This document shows, one piece after another, positions 35,298 through 44,531 of a stretch of 64,000 nucleotides of DNA. Source of the DNA: Bacteroidota bacterium. Lineage in GTDB: Bacteria; Bacteroidota; Bacteroidia; Chitinophagales; Chitinophagaceae. The notes under the pieces were generated by a model that had not been told where the DNA came from, did no database searches, and saw nothing but the letters and a program-made list of their open reading frames with translations. The position numbers and the translations under genes were made by a program. Where the stretch lies: the NCBI GenBank assembly GCA_018267725.1, contig JAFDXY010000001.1, forward strand, positions 1 to 64,000, written 5' to 3'. Position 1 is the first letter of the stretch; each line of letters begins with the position of its first letter.

Positions 35298-35960
35298 TTA
35301 CGATTCTAATTTTTGTAAAAGCAAACTATTAAAATTTTGTAAAGAAGAAAGTTTTAAATCTGCTGCCGCCCAACGCTCTTCTTTTATTTGAGAATGATGA
35401 GGGACAATTACACATTTCATTCTGGCAGCTTTGGCTGCTATCATTCCATTGAATGAATCTTCAAAACATATACATTGTAAAGGATTGCTTTTTAATTTTT
35501 CTGCACAATTCAAATACACTTGCGGATGTGGTTTGCCAAATTCTAAATCTTCTGCCGAAGCAGTTGCAGCTATTATGTCTTTTATTTCTAATATGTTTAT
35601 AACTAAATCTATTAACAATTGCGGAGATGAAGTTGCTAACCCAATTTTAAATTGTTGTTCTTTAAAAAAATTAAAAATATTTTTTACACCGGGCATTACA
35701 ACAGCATTTGCTTTTATTTTTTGTAAAACATTTGCAACAATATTTTCTTCAATTGTTTGTTGAAGATTTTCGTTTAGTTTAAAATAATGTAACCACCAAT
35801 GCACAAACTCTTTAGTTCTAAGTCCTGTTGTTGTTTTGTATTGCTCATCAGTAAGTTTTATATTATAGTGTGTTAATACTTCTGCTGCTGCTTTTGCCCA
35901 AAGCGGTTCACTATCAATTAATAATCCATCAATATCAAAAATTACTGTATTCAGTTGCAT
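35298..35960 (-). CDS. HAD-superfamily phosphatase (beta-phosphoglucomutase-like)
   Basis: 220 residues. Motif I is FDIDGLLIDSEPLW with nucleophile Asp9 and Asp11. A helical cap domain (about 18-85) follows, then motif II LATSSPQ, motif III Lys in LEFGKPHPQVYL and motif IV CFEDSFNG. This is the subfamily that includes sugar-phosphate phosphatases (HxpB/YniC-like) and beta-phosphoglucomutase. The exact substrate is not deducible. It is a monocistronic gene. Confidence 0.9.
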   Translation of the reverse strand: MQLNTVIFDIDGLLIDSEPLWAKAAAEVLTHYNIKLTDEQYKTTTGLRTKEFVHWWLHYFKLNENLQQTIEENIVANVLQKIKANAVVMPGVKNIFNFFKEQQFKIGLATSSPQLLIDLVINILEIKDIIAATASAEDLEFGKPHPQVYLNCAEKLKSNPLQCICFEDSFNGMIAAKAARMKCVIVPHHSQIKEERWAAADLKLSSLQNFNSLLLQKLES

Positions 35961-36097
35961 AAATTTAAAATTGCCACAAAAGTATTAGTAAAGCTTCCAA
36001 ATTTCAAAGCAGTAATAATTATTGTAGTAATAGTTTTAATACAAGTAATTATAAGTTACAATGCTTATATTGCATCTTGCTGCCAAACAAACTCATT

Positions 36098-36865
36098 ATG
36101 AGGTTAACAGAAAGCTTAAAACACATTAAAATTATTCGTCATTTTATTTACAGTATTGTTGGAGTATTTACATACCCCGGCATTGCATTAGTAAATAAAA
36201 TAAAAATTGAAGGAACAGAGCATCTTAAAAACCTTCCTAAAAAAAATGTACTATTTGTAAGCAATCATCAAACCTATTTTGCAGATGTTATTACTTTTAT
36301 TCATATTTTTTGTGCAATAAAATGGCGTAAACAAAACAAATTAGGACTTCCTTATTATTTATTAAATCCTTTTACTAATTTATATTTTGTGGCTGCTGAA
36401 GAAACCATGAATGGTAATTGGATTAGCAGATTATTTAAAATGGCAGGAGCTTTAACCGTTAAAAGAACTTGGCGTGCAGATGGTAAAGAAGTAAGGCGTG
36501 GCTTAGACCCCAGCGATACCAGAAAAATAAATAAAGCATTAGAAAGAAGTTGGGTTATAACTTTTCCGCAAGGCACAACTAAACCTTTTGCTCCGGGTAG
36601 AAAAGGCACGGCATACATTATTAAAAACAATCAGCCTGTTGTAGTTCCGGTTGTTATTAATGGTTTTTGGCGTGCATTTAATAAAAAAGGATTAAAGTTT
36701 AAAAAGAAAGGTTCTTTATTAAGTATTAAATTTAAAGAACCAATGATAATTGATTATTCAGCAGGTATTGATGAAATTTTAGAACAAGTAATGGATGCTA
36801 TTGAGCAAAGCAAAGCGTTTATGCTTAAAAGCAAACATCATTTAATAAATGCGTTAGATAAATAG
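36098..36865 (+). CDS. PlsC-like acyltransferase with variant motifs
   Basis: About 255 residues from the ATG at 36098. It has the glycerolipid acyltransferase order (PF01553): SNHQTYFADV, GALTVKRTWR, then FPQGTTKPFAPGRKGTA and PVVINGFWRAF. Canonical motif I is H-x4-D and motif III is FPEGT. Here motif I is H-x5-D and the Glu of motif III is Gln. The family makes phosphatidic acid or other acylated lipids at the inner membrane. The variants suggest a lineage-specific subfamily. A terminator follows. Confidence 0.85.
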   Translation: MRLTESLKHIKIIRHFIYSIVGVFTYPGIALVNKIKIEGTEHLKNLPKKNVLFVSNHQTYFADVITFIHIFCAIKWRKQNKLGLPYYLLNPFTNLYFVAAEETMNGNWISRLFKMAGALTVKRTWRADGKEVRRGLDPSDTRKINKALERSWVITFPQGTTKPFAPGRKGTAYIIKNNQPVVVPVVINGFWRAFNKKGLKFKKKGSLLSIKFKEPMIIDYSAGIDEILEQVMDAIEQSKAFMLKSKHHLINALDK

Positions 36866-36873
36866 TAAATTGC

Positions 36874-36894
36874 AAAGGCTTCGGCCTTTTTTTT
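36874..36894 (+). terminator. UUCG-loop terminator after the acyltransferase gene
   Basis: AAAGGC/GCCTTT closes a TTCG tetraloop and is followed by a run of T, 9 bases after the stop. A compact classic intrinsic terminator. Confidence 0.9.
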
Positions 36895-36966
36895 GTGAGT
36901 AGATGTTAGTATTAATTTTTTTTGAATTAAACAAATAATAACTTTTATACATAATAAACAAACACT

Positions 36967-38655
36967 ATGCACTTTTTAGCCACACAAGATTTGATAGTAT
37001 TTCTTTCCTATTTTATAATTGTATCTGCTTACGGATATTGGATTTATAATAAAAAGAAGAAAGCAACCATTGCAGCATCGCACGATTATTTTTTGGCAGA
37101 GGGCTCATTAACATGGTGGGCTATTGGTGCATCTTTAATTGCTTCTAATATTTCTGCAGAGCAATTTATTGGAATGAGTGGTAGTGGGTTTAAAATGGGT
37201 TTAGCTATTGCTTCTTATGAGTGGATGGCAGCATTAACACTTATTATAGTAGCCGTATTTTTTATGCCGGTATATTTAAAAAATAAAATATATACCATGC
37301 CGCAGTTTTTGCATCAACGCTACAACTCAACGGTAGCAACAATTATGGCTGTGTTTTGGTTATTGTTATATGTGGTGGTAAACTTAATGTCAATTTTATA
37401 TTTGGGTGCTCTTGCTATTAGCGGTATTTCAGGATTAAATATTTATGTATGCATTTTTGCATTAGCCATATTTGCTGCATTTATAACATTGGGTGGAATG
37501 AAGGTTATTGGCTATACCGATGTTATTCAAGTGTTTTTTTTAGTGTTAGGTGGTTTGGTAGCATCATACATTGCTTTAAATTTGGTTGCAACTAAAAACG
37601 GGCAAACAGGTGTGTGGAAAGGGTTTCAACTGTTATCAAACAAAGCAAACGATCATTTTCACATGATTTTTAATAAAGATAATCCTAACTATATGGATTT
37701 GCCGGGGTTATCAGTTTTAATTGGTGGTATGTGGATTGCTAATTTAAATTATTGGGGTTGTAATCAATACATAACACAAAGAGCATTGGGTGCAAGTTTG
37801 CCAACTGCACGCGGAGGTTTATTGTTTGCTGCATTCTTAAAATTATTAATGCCATTAATAGTTGTGTTACCTGGTATTGCTGCTTTTGTTTTATACAAAC
37901 AAGGAATGTTTCAAACAGAAATGCTTAATTCTACCGGCGTGGTTGATGTAAATAAAGCATATCCTACATTATTAAATTTATTACCCATTGGTTTAAAAGG
38001 CTTAGCATTTGCAGCATTAACTGCAGCCATTGTGGCATCGTTAGCAGGTAAAGCAAATAGCATTGCAACTATTTACACTTTAGACATATATAAAAAATCA
38101 GTAAATAAAAATGCTGATGAAAGAAAATTAGTAAATGTTGGTAAACAAACAATTATAATAGCATTATTATTGGCAGTATTCATGTCGTTATTATTAGGCG
38201 AAAAATTAATGGGTGAAGGAAAACAAGGTTTTCAATATATACAAGAATATTCAGGCTTTGTTAGTCCGGGTATTTTTGCCATGTTTATTTTAGGTTTCTT
38301 TTGGAAGAAAACAACTTCAACAGCAGCATTGTTTGCAACCATAGGAGGATTTATTTTTTCTTTTATATTAAAAATTGCTCCTTCATTCATTAATCTTTCA
38401 TTCCTTTCTTCTATTGGTTTTGCGGTACCTAATGCCAAAGGTGTTTATGAAATTCCTTTTATAGATAGAATGAGTATAGTATTTATTTTATGTATTATAG
38501 GTATGTATTTTATTAGCATAATACAAAACAACAAAGGCATAAAACCTAATGCTTTAGAAATTGATACTTCTTTGTTTAAAGTAAGTGGCAAATTTGCAAT
38601 AGGTGTTTTATTGGTTTGTACTATTTTAATTCTTCTCTATACTTATTTTTATTAA
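36967..38655 (+). CDS. Sodium:solute (sugar) symporter, SSS family
   Basis: 562 residues with about 13-14 helices. It has the SSS pattern (PF00474): WWAIGASLIASNISAEQFIG near the N-terminus, GGMKVIGYTDVIQV and LAFAALTAAIVASLAGKANSIATIYTLDIYK around residues 340-370. It resembles sodium/glucose-type cotransporters. It is followed after 11 bases by galK and then galT, so galactose or a related sugar is the likely cargo; this is inference from context. It lacks a signal peptide, as expected for the family. Confidence 0.9.
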   Translation: MHFLATQDLIVFLSYFIIVSAYGYWIYNKKKKATIAASHDYFLAEGSLTWWAIGASLIASNISAEQFIGMSGSGFKMGLAIASYEWMAALTLIIVAVFFMPVYLKNKIYTMPQFLHQRYNSTVATIMAVFWLLLYVVVNLMSILYLGALAISGISGLNIYVCIFALAIFAAFITLGGMKVIGYTDVIQVFFLVLGGLVASYIALNLVATKNGQTGVWKGFQLLSNKANDHFHMIFNKDNPNYMDLPGLSVLIGGMWIANLNYWGCNQYITQRALGASLPTARGGLLFAAFLKLLMPLIVVLPGIAAFVLYKQGMFQTEMLNSTGVVDVNKAYPTLLNLLPIGLKGLAFAALTAAIVASLAGKANSIATIYTLDIYKKSVNKNADERKLVNVGKQTIIIALLLAVFMSLLLGEKLMGEGKQGFQYIQEYSGFVSPGIFAMFILGFFWKKTTSTAALFATIGGFIFSFILKIAPSFINLSFLSSIGFAVPNAKGVYEIPFIDRMSIVFILCIIGMYFISIIQNNKGIKPNALEIDTSLFKVSGKFAIGVLLVCTILILLYTYFY

Positions 38656-38666
38656 AAATTTTAACA

Positions 38667-39773
38667 GTGCAAAAACATATAAAAGTAAAATCTCCGGGAC
38701 GTATTAATTTAATAGGAGAACACACAGATTATAACAATGGTTTTGTACTGCCTGCAGCTATTGATAAATATATTTATATTGATGCTTCTTTAAGAAATGA
38801 TGATGTAATAGAATTATTTTCTGTTGATAATAATCAATCTTATACCACAACAACTAATACATTATTAAAATCTTCCATGCATTGGCCAGATTATGTTTTA
38901 GGTGTGGTGAATGAATTACAAAAAGCAGGATATATTACAAAAGGGTTTAATGCTTCTATACACGGAGATATTCCTATTGGTGCAGGTTTATCATCATCTG
39001 CTGCATTAGAGTGTGCAACTATTTTTGCTTTAAATGAATTGAATGAATTTGGTATTGATAGAATTACTATGGTAAAGCTTTGCCAAAAAGCAGAAAACAA
39101 TTTTGTAGGCTTGCAATGCGGTATCATGGATATGTTTGCAAGTATGATGGGTAAAGCCAATCATGTTATACGATTAGATTGCCGCTCACTTGAATATGAA
39201 TATTTCCCTTTGCAATTGAATGATTATAAAATTGTTTTATTAGATACACAAGTAAAACATTCATTAGCATCATCTGAATATAATACCCGTAGAAAAGAAT
39301 GTAATGAAGGTGTTGCATTAATTCAACAAAAACATAATGAAGTAAAAAGTTTAAGAGAGGCTAATATTGAAATGGTGCATGAATGTATTGAAAATGGTAA
39401 TGTAAAAAACCGATGCACTTTTATTGTAGAAGAAAAAAAGCGTTTATTAAATGGATGTATTGATTTGCAAAATGCTAATGTACAAGCATTTGGTAAAAAA
39501 ATGTATGCAACTCATACAGGTTTGAGTGAGTTATATAAAGTAAGTTGTAATGAATTAGATTTTTTAGTGAATGAATGTAGTAAAGAAGAAAAAATATTAG
39601 GTGCAAGAATGATGGGTGGAGGCTTTGGTGGTTGCGTAATTAGTTTAATGCACCAAGATTTTATTGAACCTATTACACAAAAAATTGCAACGGCTTATAA
39701 AGAACAAATGCAAAAAAATTTAAAAGTATATATTGCAACTATTGGAGATGGAACAAGTGTAATAAAAGAATAA
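38667..39773 (+). CDS. galK: Galactokinase
   Basis: About 369 residues, starting most likely at GTG 38667 (11 bases after the transporter stop). The open frame extends upstream into the transporter gene but is not needed. GHMP-kinase motifs: PGRINLIGEHTDYNNGFVLP, GAGLSSSAALE and MMGGGFGGCVI. It phosphorylates galactose to galactose-1-phosphate, first step of the Leloir pathway. galT follows after 17 bases. Confidence 0.94.
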   Translation: MQKHIKVKSPGRINLIGEHTDYNNGFVLPAAIDKYIYIDASLRNDDVIELFSVDNNQSYTTTTNTLLKSSMHWPDYVLGVVNELQKAGYITKGFNASIHGDIPIGAGLSSSAALECATIFALNELNEFGIDRITMVKLCQKAENNFVGLQCGIMDMFASMMGKANHVIRLDCRSLEYEYFPLQLNDYKIVLLDTQVKHSLASSEYNTRRKECNEGVALIQQKHNEVKSLREANIEMVHECIENGNVKNRCTFIVEEKKRLLNGCIDLQNANVQAFGKKMYATHTGLSELYKVSCNELDFLVNECSKEEKILGARMMGGGFGGCVISLMHQDFIEPITQKIATAYKEQMQKNLKVYIATIGDGTSVIKE

Positions 39774-39790
39774 CTATTTAATTTTATTTA

Positions 39791-40819
39791 ATGCAATCGG
39801 CCTTTAACATAAAAGAACACGCACACAGAAGATTAAATATTTTAACCGGAGAATGGGTGCTTATTTCGCCACACAGAAGTAAAAGACCATGGCAAGGCAA
39901 AGTAGAGGCATTGCCCGTAAATAACCGTCCGGTTTACGATAGCAGTTGTTACCTATGCCCGGGGAATACACGTGCAGATGGTTCTGTAAACCCTAATTAT
40001 AATAAACCTTTTGCATTTACAAACGATTTTTCTGCATTGCTACCCAATGTTCCCGAAGGGAAAATAAATAATAATAATTTGTTATATGCAGAAAGTGAAA
40101 AAGGTATTTGCAGAGTAATTTGTTTTTCGCCAAAGCATAATTTAACGTTACCCGATTTAAGTGTAAATGAAATTATTGAAGTAATTAACCTTTGGCAAAA
40201 TGAATTTTCAACACTACAAAAAAATGAATGGATTAAGTATATCCAAATTTTTGAAAATAAAGGAGAGATAATGGGTTGCAGTAATCCACACCCGCACGGG
40301 CAAATATGGAGCAGCAGCCACATACCTGTTGAAATAGAAAAAGAAACTAAGCAACAACAATTATATTTTCAACAACATAAAAAAAGCTTATTGCAAAATT
40401 ATTTGGAGTTGGAATTACAGTTAAATGAAAGGATTGTGATAAACGAAAAACATTTTGCTGTATTAATACCTTATTGGGCTGTATGGCCTTACGAAACAAT
40501 TATTATAAGCAAAAGGCAAGTAAAAAATATTACAGAATTTAATGAAGAAGAAAAAGAATTGTTAGCAGTAATTTTAAAAAAACTTACAACCGTTTACGAT
40601 AAATTATTCAATACATCATTCCCTTATTCTGCAGGTATGCACCAACAACCTGTAAACAATGGCGATCATGCCGAATGGCATTGGCACATGCATTTTTATC
40701 CACCATTGTTGCGTAGTGCAACCGTTAAAAAATTTATGGTAGGTTATGAAATGTTGGCAAGCCCGCAAAGGGATATTACACCTGAATTTGCTGCACAACA
40801 ATTAATACAGTTGCTTTAA
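39791..40819 (+). CDS. galT: Galactose-1-phosphate uridylyltransferase
   Basis: 342 residues, a standard length. The Cys pair CYLCPGN (about 56-62) is likely a metal site. The active-site triad motif is NPHPHGQIWSSSHIP, and the late EWHWHMHFYPP carries His ligands. It transfers UMP from UDP-glucose to galactose-1-phosphate. With galK and the SSS transporter it forms a minimal galactose-use operon. Mutarotase and epimerase genes are not linked here. Confidence 0.95.
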   Translation: MQSAFNIKEHAHRRLNILTGEWVLISPHRSKRPWQGKVEALPVNNRPVYDSSCYLCPGNTRADGSVNPNYNKPFAFTNDFSALLPNVPEGKINNNNLLYAESEKGICRVICFSPKHNLTLPDLSVNEIIEVINLWQNEFSTLQKNEWIKYIQIFENKGEIMGCSNPHPHGQIWSSSHIPVEIEKETKQQQLYFQQHKKSLLQNYLELELQLNERIVINEKHFAVLIPYWAVWPYETIIISKRQVKNITEFNEEEKELLAVILKKLTTVYDKLFNTSFPYSAGMHQQPVNNGDHAEWHWHMHFYPPLLRSATVKKFMVGYEMLASPQRDITPEFAAQQLIQLL

Positions 40820-40846
40820 TACAATAAAATTTTGTGTTGTAATTTA

Positions 40847-41497
40847 TTATAACGCAAACCAATAACCAATTAGTTGGCATATTGCACCAACAATTAAACC
40901 TGCATATATTTCAAAATTGTTGTGTGTGTTTAATACTAACCTGCTTGTACATACTATTGCTGCAATAAGCATTGCAACACTAATATATAAACCTAAAGAT
41001 GTTTGATAATATAATGCAAATAATATTAATGCAGTAACGGCTCCGCCCATTGCCAATGCATGTAAACTTATTTTAATAAAATTATTAATAATTAATCCTG
41101 CAACGGTGCTCATGAAAATTCCGAAGTAAAAAAATCTTAATACTTCGGGCTGGTCTTTCATACTACGACTTAAATAATACATCCACCAATAAAAAAACAT
41201 GGTTATTACGTAAGGAATAATTCTATCTTTTTGTGTTCTTAAAAAAATACTATTTATAAAATTTAATTTCTTTAATAAGAATACTGCAAATGCAGGAAAG
41301 AAAGCTGTCATCCAAAAAGTACCAAACAGTTTAAGTTTTAATTGCCAAGAAGTAATGTTTGCAAACTCGAACGGGAATTGCCAAACTAAAAAAAGTATAA
41401 CGTATGTTGGAATAAATAACGGATGAAATATATATGAAATAGTTTTTGCTAAAAATGCAATTGCTTTATTGGGCTGGTATGTAATAGTTTGATTCAT
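40847..41497 (-). CDS. PAP2-like membrane protein
   Basis: About 216 residues from the Met at 41497 (five codons into the open frame). It has six or seven hydrophobic helices. SLHALAMGGAVTAL could be a degenerate PAP2 motif 2, and SRLVLNTHNNFEIYAGLIVG resembles motif 3 (SRxxxxxHxxxD) with Glu in place of Asp. If catalytic it would be a lipid phosphatase of the undecaprenyl-diphosphate type, but motif 1 is not evident, so activity is doubtful. It lies 20 bases after rpoN in the same direction, so cotranscription is likely. Confidence 0.6.
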   Translation of the reverse strand: MNQTITYQPNKAIAFLAKTISYIFHPLFIPTYVILFLVWQFPFEFANITSWQLKLKLFGTFWMTAFFPAFAVFLLKKLNFINSIFLRTQKDRIIPYVITMFFYWWMYYLSRSMKDQPEVLRFFYFGIFMSTVAGLIINNFIKISLHALAMGGAVTALILFALYYQTSLGLYISVAMLIAAIVCTSRLVLNTHNNFEIYAGLIVGAICQLIGYWFAL

Positions 41498-41517
41498 TAT
41501 ATAATGCAAATAAACAA

Positions 41518-43008
41518 CTATAATTCTTTTCTTAATCTTGCTACTGGAATATTTAATTGCTCGCGGTATTTGGCAACAGTTCTGCGGGCAATATTGTAAC
41601 CTTTATCATTAAGCATATCGGTTAAAGTTTCGTCTGCTAAAGGCTTTCGTTTATCTTCTGCTTCAATTAAATCACTTAATATTTTTTTTACTTCGCGTGT
41701 GCTAACTTCTTCGCCACTATCGGTACTTAAACTTTCACTAAAGAAAAATTTTAAACGATAAGTTCCAAACTCTGTTTGTACAAATTTACTATTGGCAACA
41801 CGGCTTACGGTTGATATATCTAAATCTGTTTTTTCGGCAATATCTTTTAAAATCATTGGCCTCATTTCAGTTTCATCGCCTGTTAAAAAAAACTGCTCTT
41901 GGTGGTGCATAATGGCATTCATGGTACTTAATAAAGTATGTTGCCTTTGTTTAATCATATCAATAAACCATTTGGCTGCATCAATTTTCTGTTTAATAAA
42001 AAGTACAGCTTCTTTTTGTCGTTTATCTTTTTTGCTTCCTTTATCGTACTCTTTCATCATGTCTTTATAACCTTCGCTAATGCGTAAATCCGGTGCGTTG
42101 CGACTGTTTAATGTTAGTTCTAATTTCCCTGCATTGTTAAGAATAAAAAAATCGGGAACAATATAATTTTCGGCTTTATTAATGCTGCCAATATTGCCAC
42201 CGGGTTTGGGGTTTAGTTTTATTATTTGTTGAATAACTTCTTTTAATTGTTTATCATTTAAATTTAAACCACGTTGTATTTTTTCGTAATGCTTTTTGGT
42301 AAACTCATCAAAATATTTATCTAATACTTTAATGGCAGTTTCAACACTACCGCCTTCATTTTTTTTTCTGTATAGTTGAAGTAATAAACACTCTTGCAAA
42401 TTTCTGGCTGCAACACCCGGAGGATCGAATAGTTGAATTTGTTGTATTAAATTTTCTACTTCTTGCTCGGTAGTAATTATGTTTTGCCTAAATGCTAAAT
42501 CATCTACAATACTGCTTAGTTCTCTTCTTAAATAGCCATCATCATCTAAACTGCCTACTAATTGTTCGGCAATTTTATATTGCCTTTCATCTACATCTAA
42601 AGTTGATAATTGATCATTCAATACATCAAAAAAACTACTTTCATTTTTTAATGGTATTGTTTTTTTATCGTCTGTTTCAGGATAGTTATCATCACGAGTT
42701 TTATAATCTGCAATTTCATCATCTCCTTCATTTACATACTCGCTAATATCAACATTATCGTAATCTTCTTCGCTGCCATCTTGTTCGTAATCATCTTCTG
42801 TTATTTCAAATTCATCAACTGAGTTTGTTTCTTCAGTATCATCATTATGTCCTTCTTCTCCTGCTTCTAATGCGGGGTTTTCTTCTATCTCTTCTTTTAT
42901 GCGTTCTTCAATATTGGCAGTAGGTATTTGCAGCAATTTCATTAATTGAATTTGCTGTGGAGATAATTTTTGTAATAGCTTTTGTTGTAATGACTGACTT
43001 AAACTCAT
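41518..43008 (-). CDS. rpoN: RNA polymerase sigma-54 factor
   Basis: 496 residues. The N-terminal activator-interacting region is Gln/Leu-rich (SLSQSLQQKLLQKLSPQQIQ) and is followed by an acidic linker (about 50-115). The core-binding domain follows, then the helix-turn-helix DLDISTVSRVANSKFVQTEFG and the RpoN box ARRTVAKYRE near the C-terminus. Sigma-54 needs AAA+ enhancer-binding activators and reads -24/-12 promoters. None of the activators is in this window. Confidence 0.96.
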   Translation of the reverse strand: MSLSQSLQQKLLQKLSPQQIQLMKLLQIPTANIEERIKEEIEENPALEAGEEGHNDDTEETNSVDEFEITEDDYEQDGSEEDYDNVDISEYVNEGDDEIADYKTRDDNYPETDDKKTIPLKNESSFFDVLNDQLSTLDVDERQYKIAEQLVGSLDDDGYLRRELSSIVDDLAFRQNIITTEQEVENLIQQIQLFDPPGVAARNLQECLLLQLYRKKNEGGSVETAIKVLDKYFDEFTKKHYEKIQRGLNLNDKQLKEVIQQIIKLNPKPGGNIGSINKAENYIVPDFFILNNAGKLELTLNSRNAPDLRISEGYKDMMKEYDKGSKKDKRQKEAVLFIKQKIDAAKWFIDMIKQRQHTLLSTMNAIMHHQEQFFLTGDETEMRPMILKDIAEKTDLDISTVSRVANSKFVQTEFGTYRLKFFFSESLSTDSGEEVSTREVKKILSDLIEAEDKRKPLADETLTDMLNDKGYNIARRTVAKYREQLNIPVARLRKEL

Positions 43009-43289
43009 AGGGCTTTACCTGCTATCAAATTTATATGCAAACTAAAGCAAGAAAATGATTAAACAGATTTGTTTATTTGTGAAATTCTTACTAATAAATA
43101 AAAAGCTATCGTATTATGTAGTGATTAAAAAAACAACAATATGATCCTATGCTTTAAGAATTAAAAATAATTTGTTGAAAAGTAGAACATATTTTATTTA
43201 AGTTTTGATTATAGTTAAATTAACCTTTATACTTTATATAGTTTCAATTATTTTAGCAATCTATAGTTACATCATTAATATTAATTGTA

Positions 43290-44462
43290 ATGAAATTTTT
43301 AAACCTGCTGTTTGTAAGTGCAATATTTTGCTTCTTTTCTTTTGAAAAAGTGTTTAGTCAGCATACACCTGATGATATTGAAAAATATGTAACTCGGTTA
43401 AAACAATCTGCGGCTAATCGTGGAGAAGAGACAGCTTTCATGTCGGCTGGTTCTGCATTTTTGTACGGTTGGGATAATTATGAAATAAAAAAATATGTAG
43501 AAGCGTCATGGAAATTTGAAGAGGCAATGAAACTAAAGCCAGATAATGCCTATGCTATATATATGTATGCAATTTGTTTGATTAAACAAAATGATAAATA
43601 TAAAACGGGACAAGCACAACTATTTTTGCAGAAAGCATTTGAGTTGAATGCATCATTAAGAGAAAGATATAAAAAAGATTTTTTGGGAGGAGTAGCACCT
43701 AAACAAACAGTTTTACCTAAATCGAATGTAACTACCGATTTAGATGTTTATATAGAGCGAATGAAATATTCAAAAGCTACCGGTGGAGAAGAAACTCGCT
43801 TTCTTACACCTGGTTATGATATTATTGGAGGAATAGAATATTATGAAGAAGGAAACTATAATAGTGCACAAACTAAATTTGAATTGGCGGTAAAAGCCGA
43901 TGCTAATAATGCTTTTAGTAATTATATGTTAGCTGTTTCATTAATAATACAAGGGAAAAAAAATGAAGCAAAAATTTATTTGAATAAAGCGTTTAGTTTA
44001 AATCTATCTTTAGAAAATAGATTAACCAATGATATTGCTATAGCAACTAAAAAATATGCTGCTTATATAACACAACGTGAGAAGGAAACCTTTGGTAATA
44101 CTAAAACAAAATCAACTGATAAGAAAGAAACTATTGGCGGCATTTTAATTTTTGGAAATTTCACTTGTACACAAACGGTTTATAATGGTAATTATAATTC
44201 TCGGGCAGGTGCTTCAACTTTTAGTAATGTTTATAAAGGTAATTTTCAATTATATGCTAATGGAACATACAGATGGTTAGATAATGGTTCTACAGGAAAA
44301 TATAGCTACAATGCTACTTCAGGAGAAATAAAATGGCTTTCAGGTTATTTCTTTAATACTAAACCACAAGCAACAATTTTTCAACCAAGTAGTAATGTGG
44401 CTCAAATTACTATAAACTTTTCTGACTCGTATCGCTGGGAATGTGGGTGCAATAAAAAATAA
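43290..44462 (+). CDS. Secreted protein with two TPR-like internal repeats, unknown function
   Basis: 390 residues with a signal peptide (MKFLNLLFVSAIFCFFSFEKVFSQ). Residues about 30-125 and 150-245 repeat each other: YVTRLKQSAANRGEETAFM versus YIERMKYSKATGGEETRFL, then similar WKFEEAMKLKPDNAYAIYMY and TKFELAVKADANNAFSNYML TPR-type helices. A C-terminal beta-rich domain (about 280-390) with many aromatic residues ends near a CGCNKK tail. It seems to act outside the cytoplasm as a binding protein. I do not recognise a family for the last domain. Confidence 0.72.
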   Translation: MKFLNLLFVSAIFCFFSFEKVFSQHTPDDIEKYVTRLKQSAANRGEETAFMSAGSAFLYGWDNYEIKKYVEASWKFEEAMKLKPDNAYAIYMYAICLIKQNDKYKTGQAQLFLQKAFELNASLRERYKKDFLGGVAPKQTVLPKSNVTTDLDVYIERMKYSKATGGEETRFLTPGYDIIGGIEYYEEGNYNSAQTKFELAVKADANNAFSNYMLAVSLIIQGKKNEAKIYLNKAFSLNLSLENRLTNDIAIATKKYAAYITQREKETFGNTKTKSTDKKETIGGILIFGNFTCTQTVYNGNYNSRAGASTFSNVYKGNFQLYANGTYRWLDNGSTGKYSYNATSGEIKWLSGYFFNTKPQATIFQPSSNVAQITINFSDSYRWECGCNKK

Positions 44463-44531
44463 ATTTATTCTTTAGTCATATACAAGAAAATTTGTGTACT
44501 TAAAGAAGAAGCAGAATGTAAAATTAGTTAA

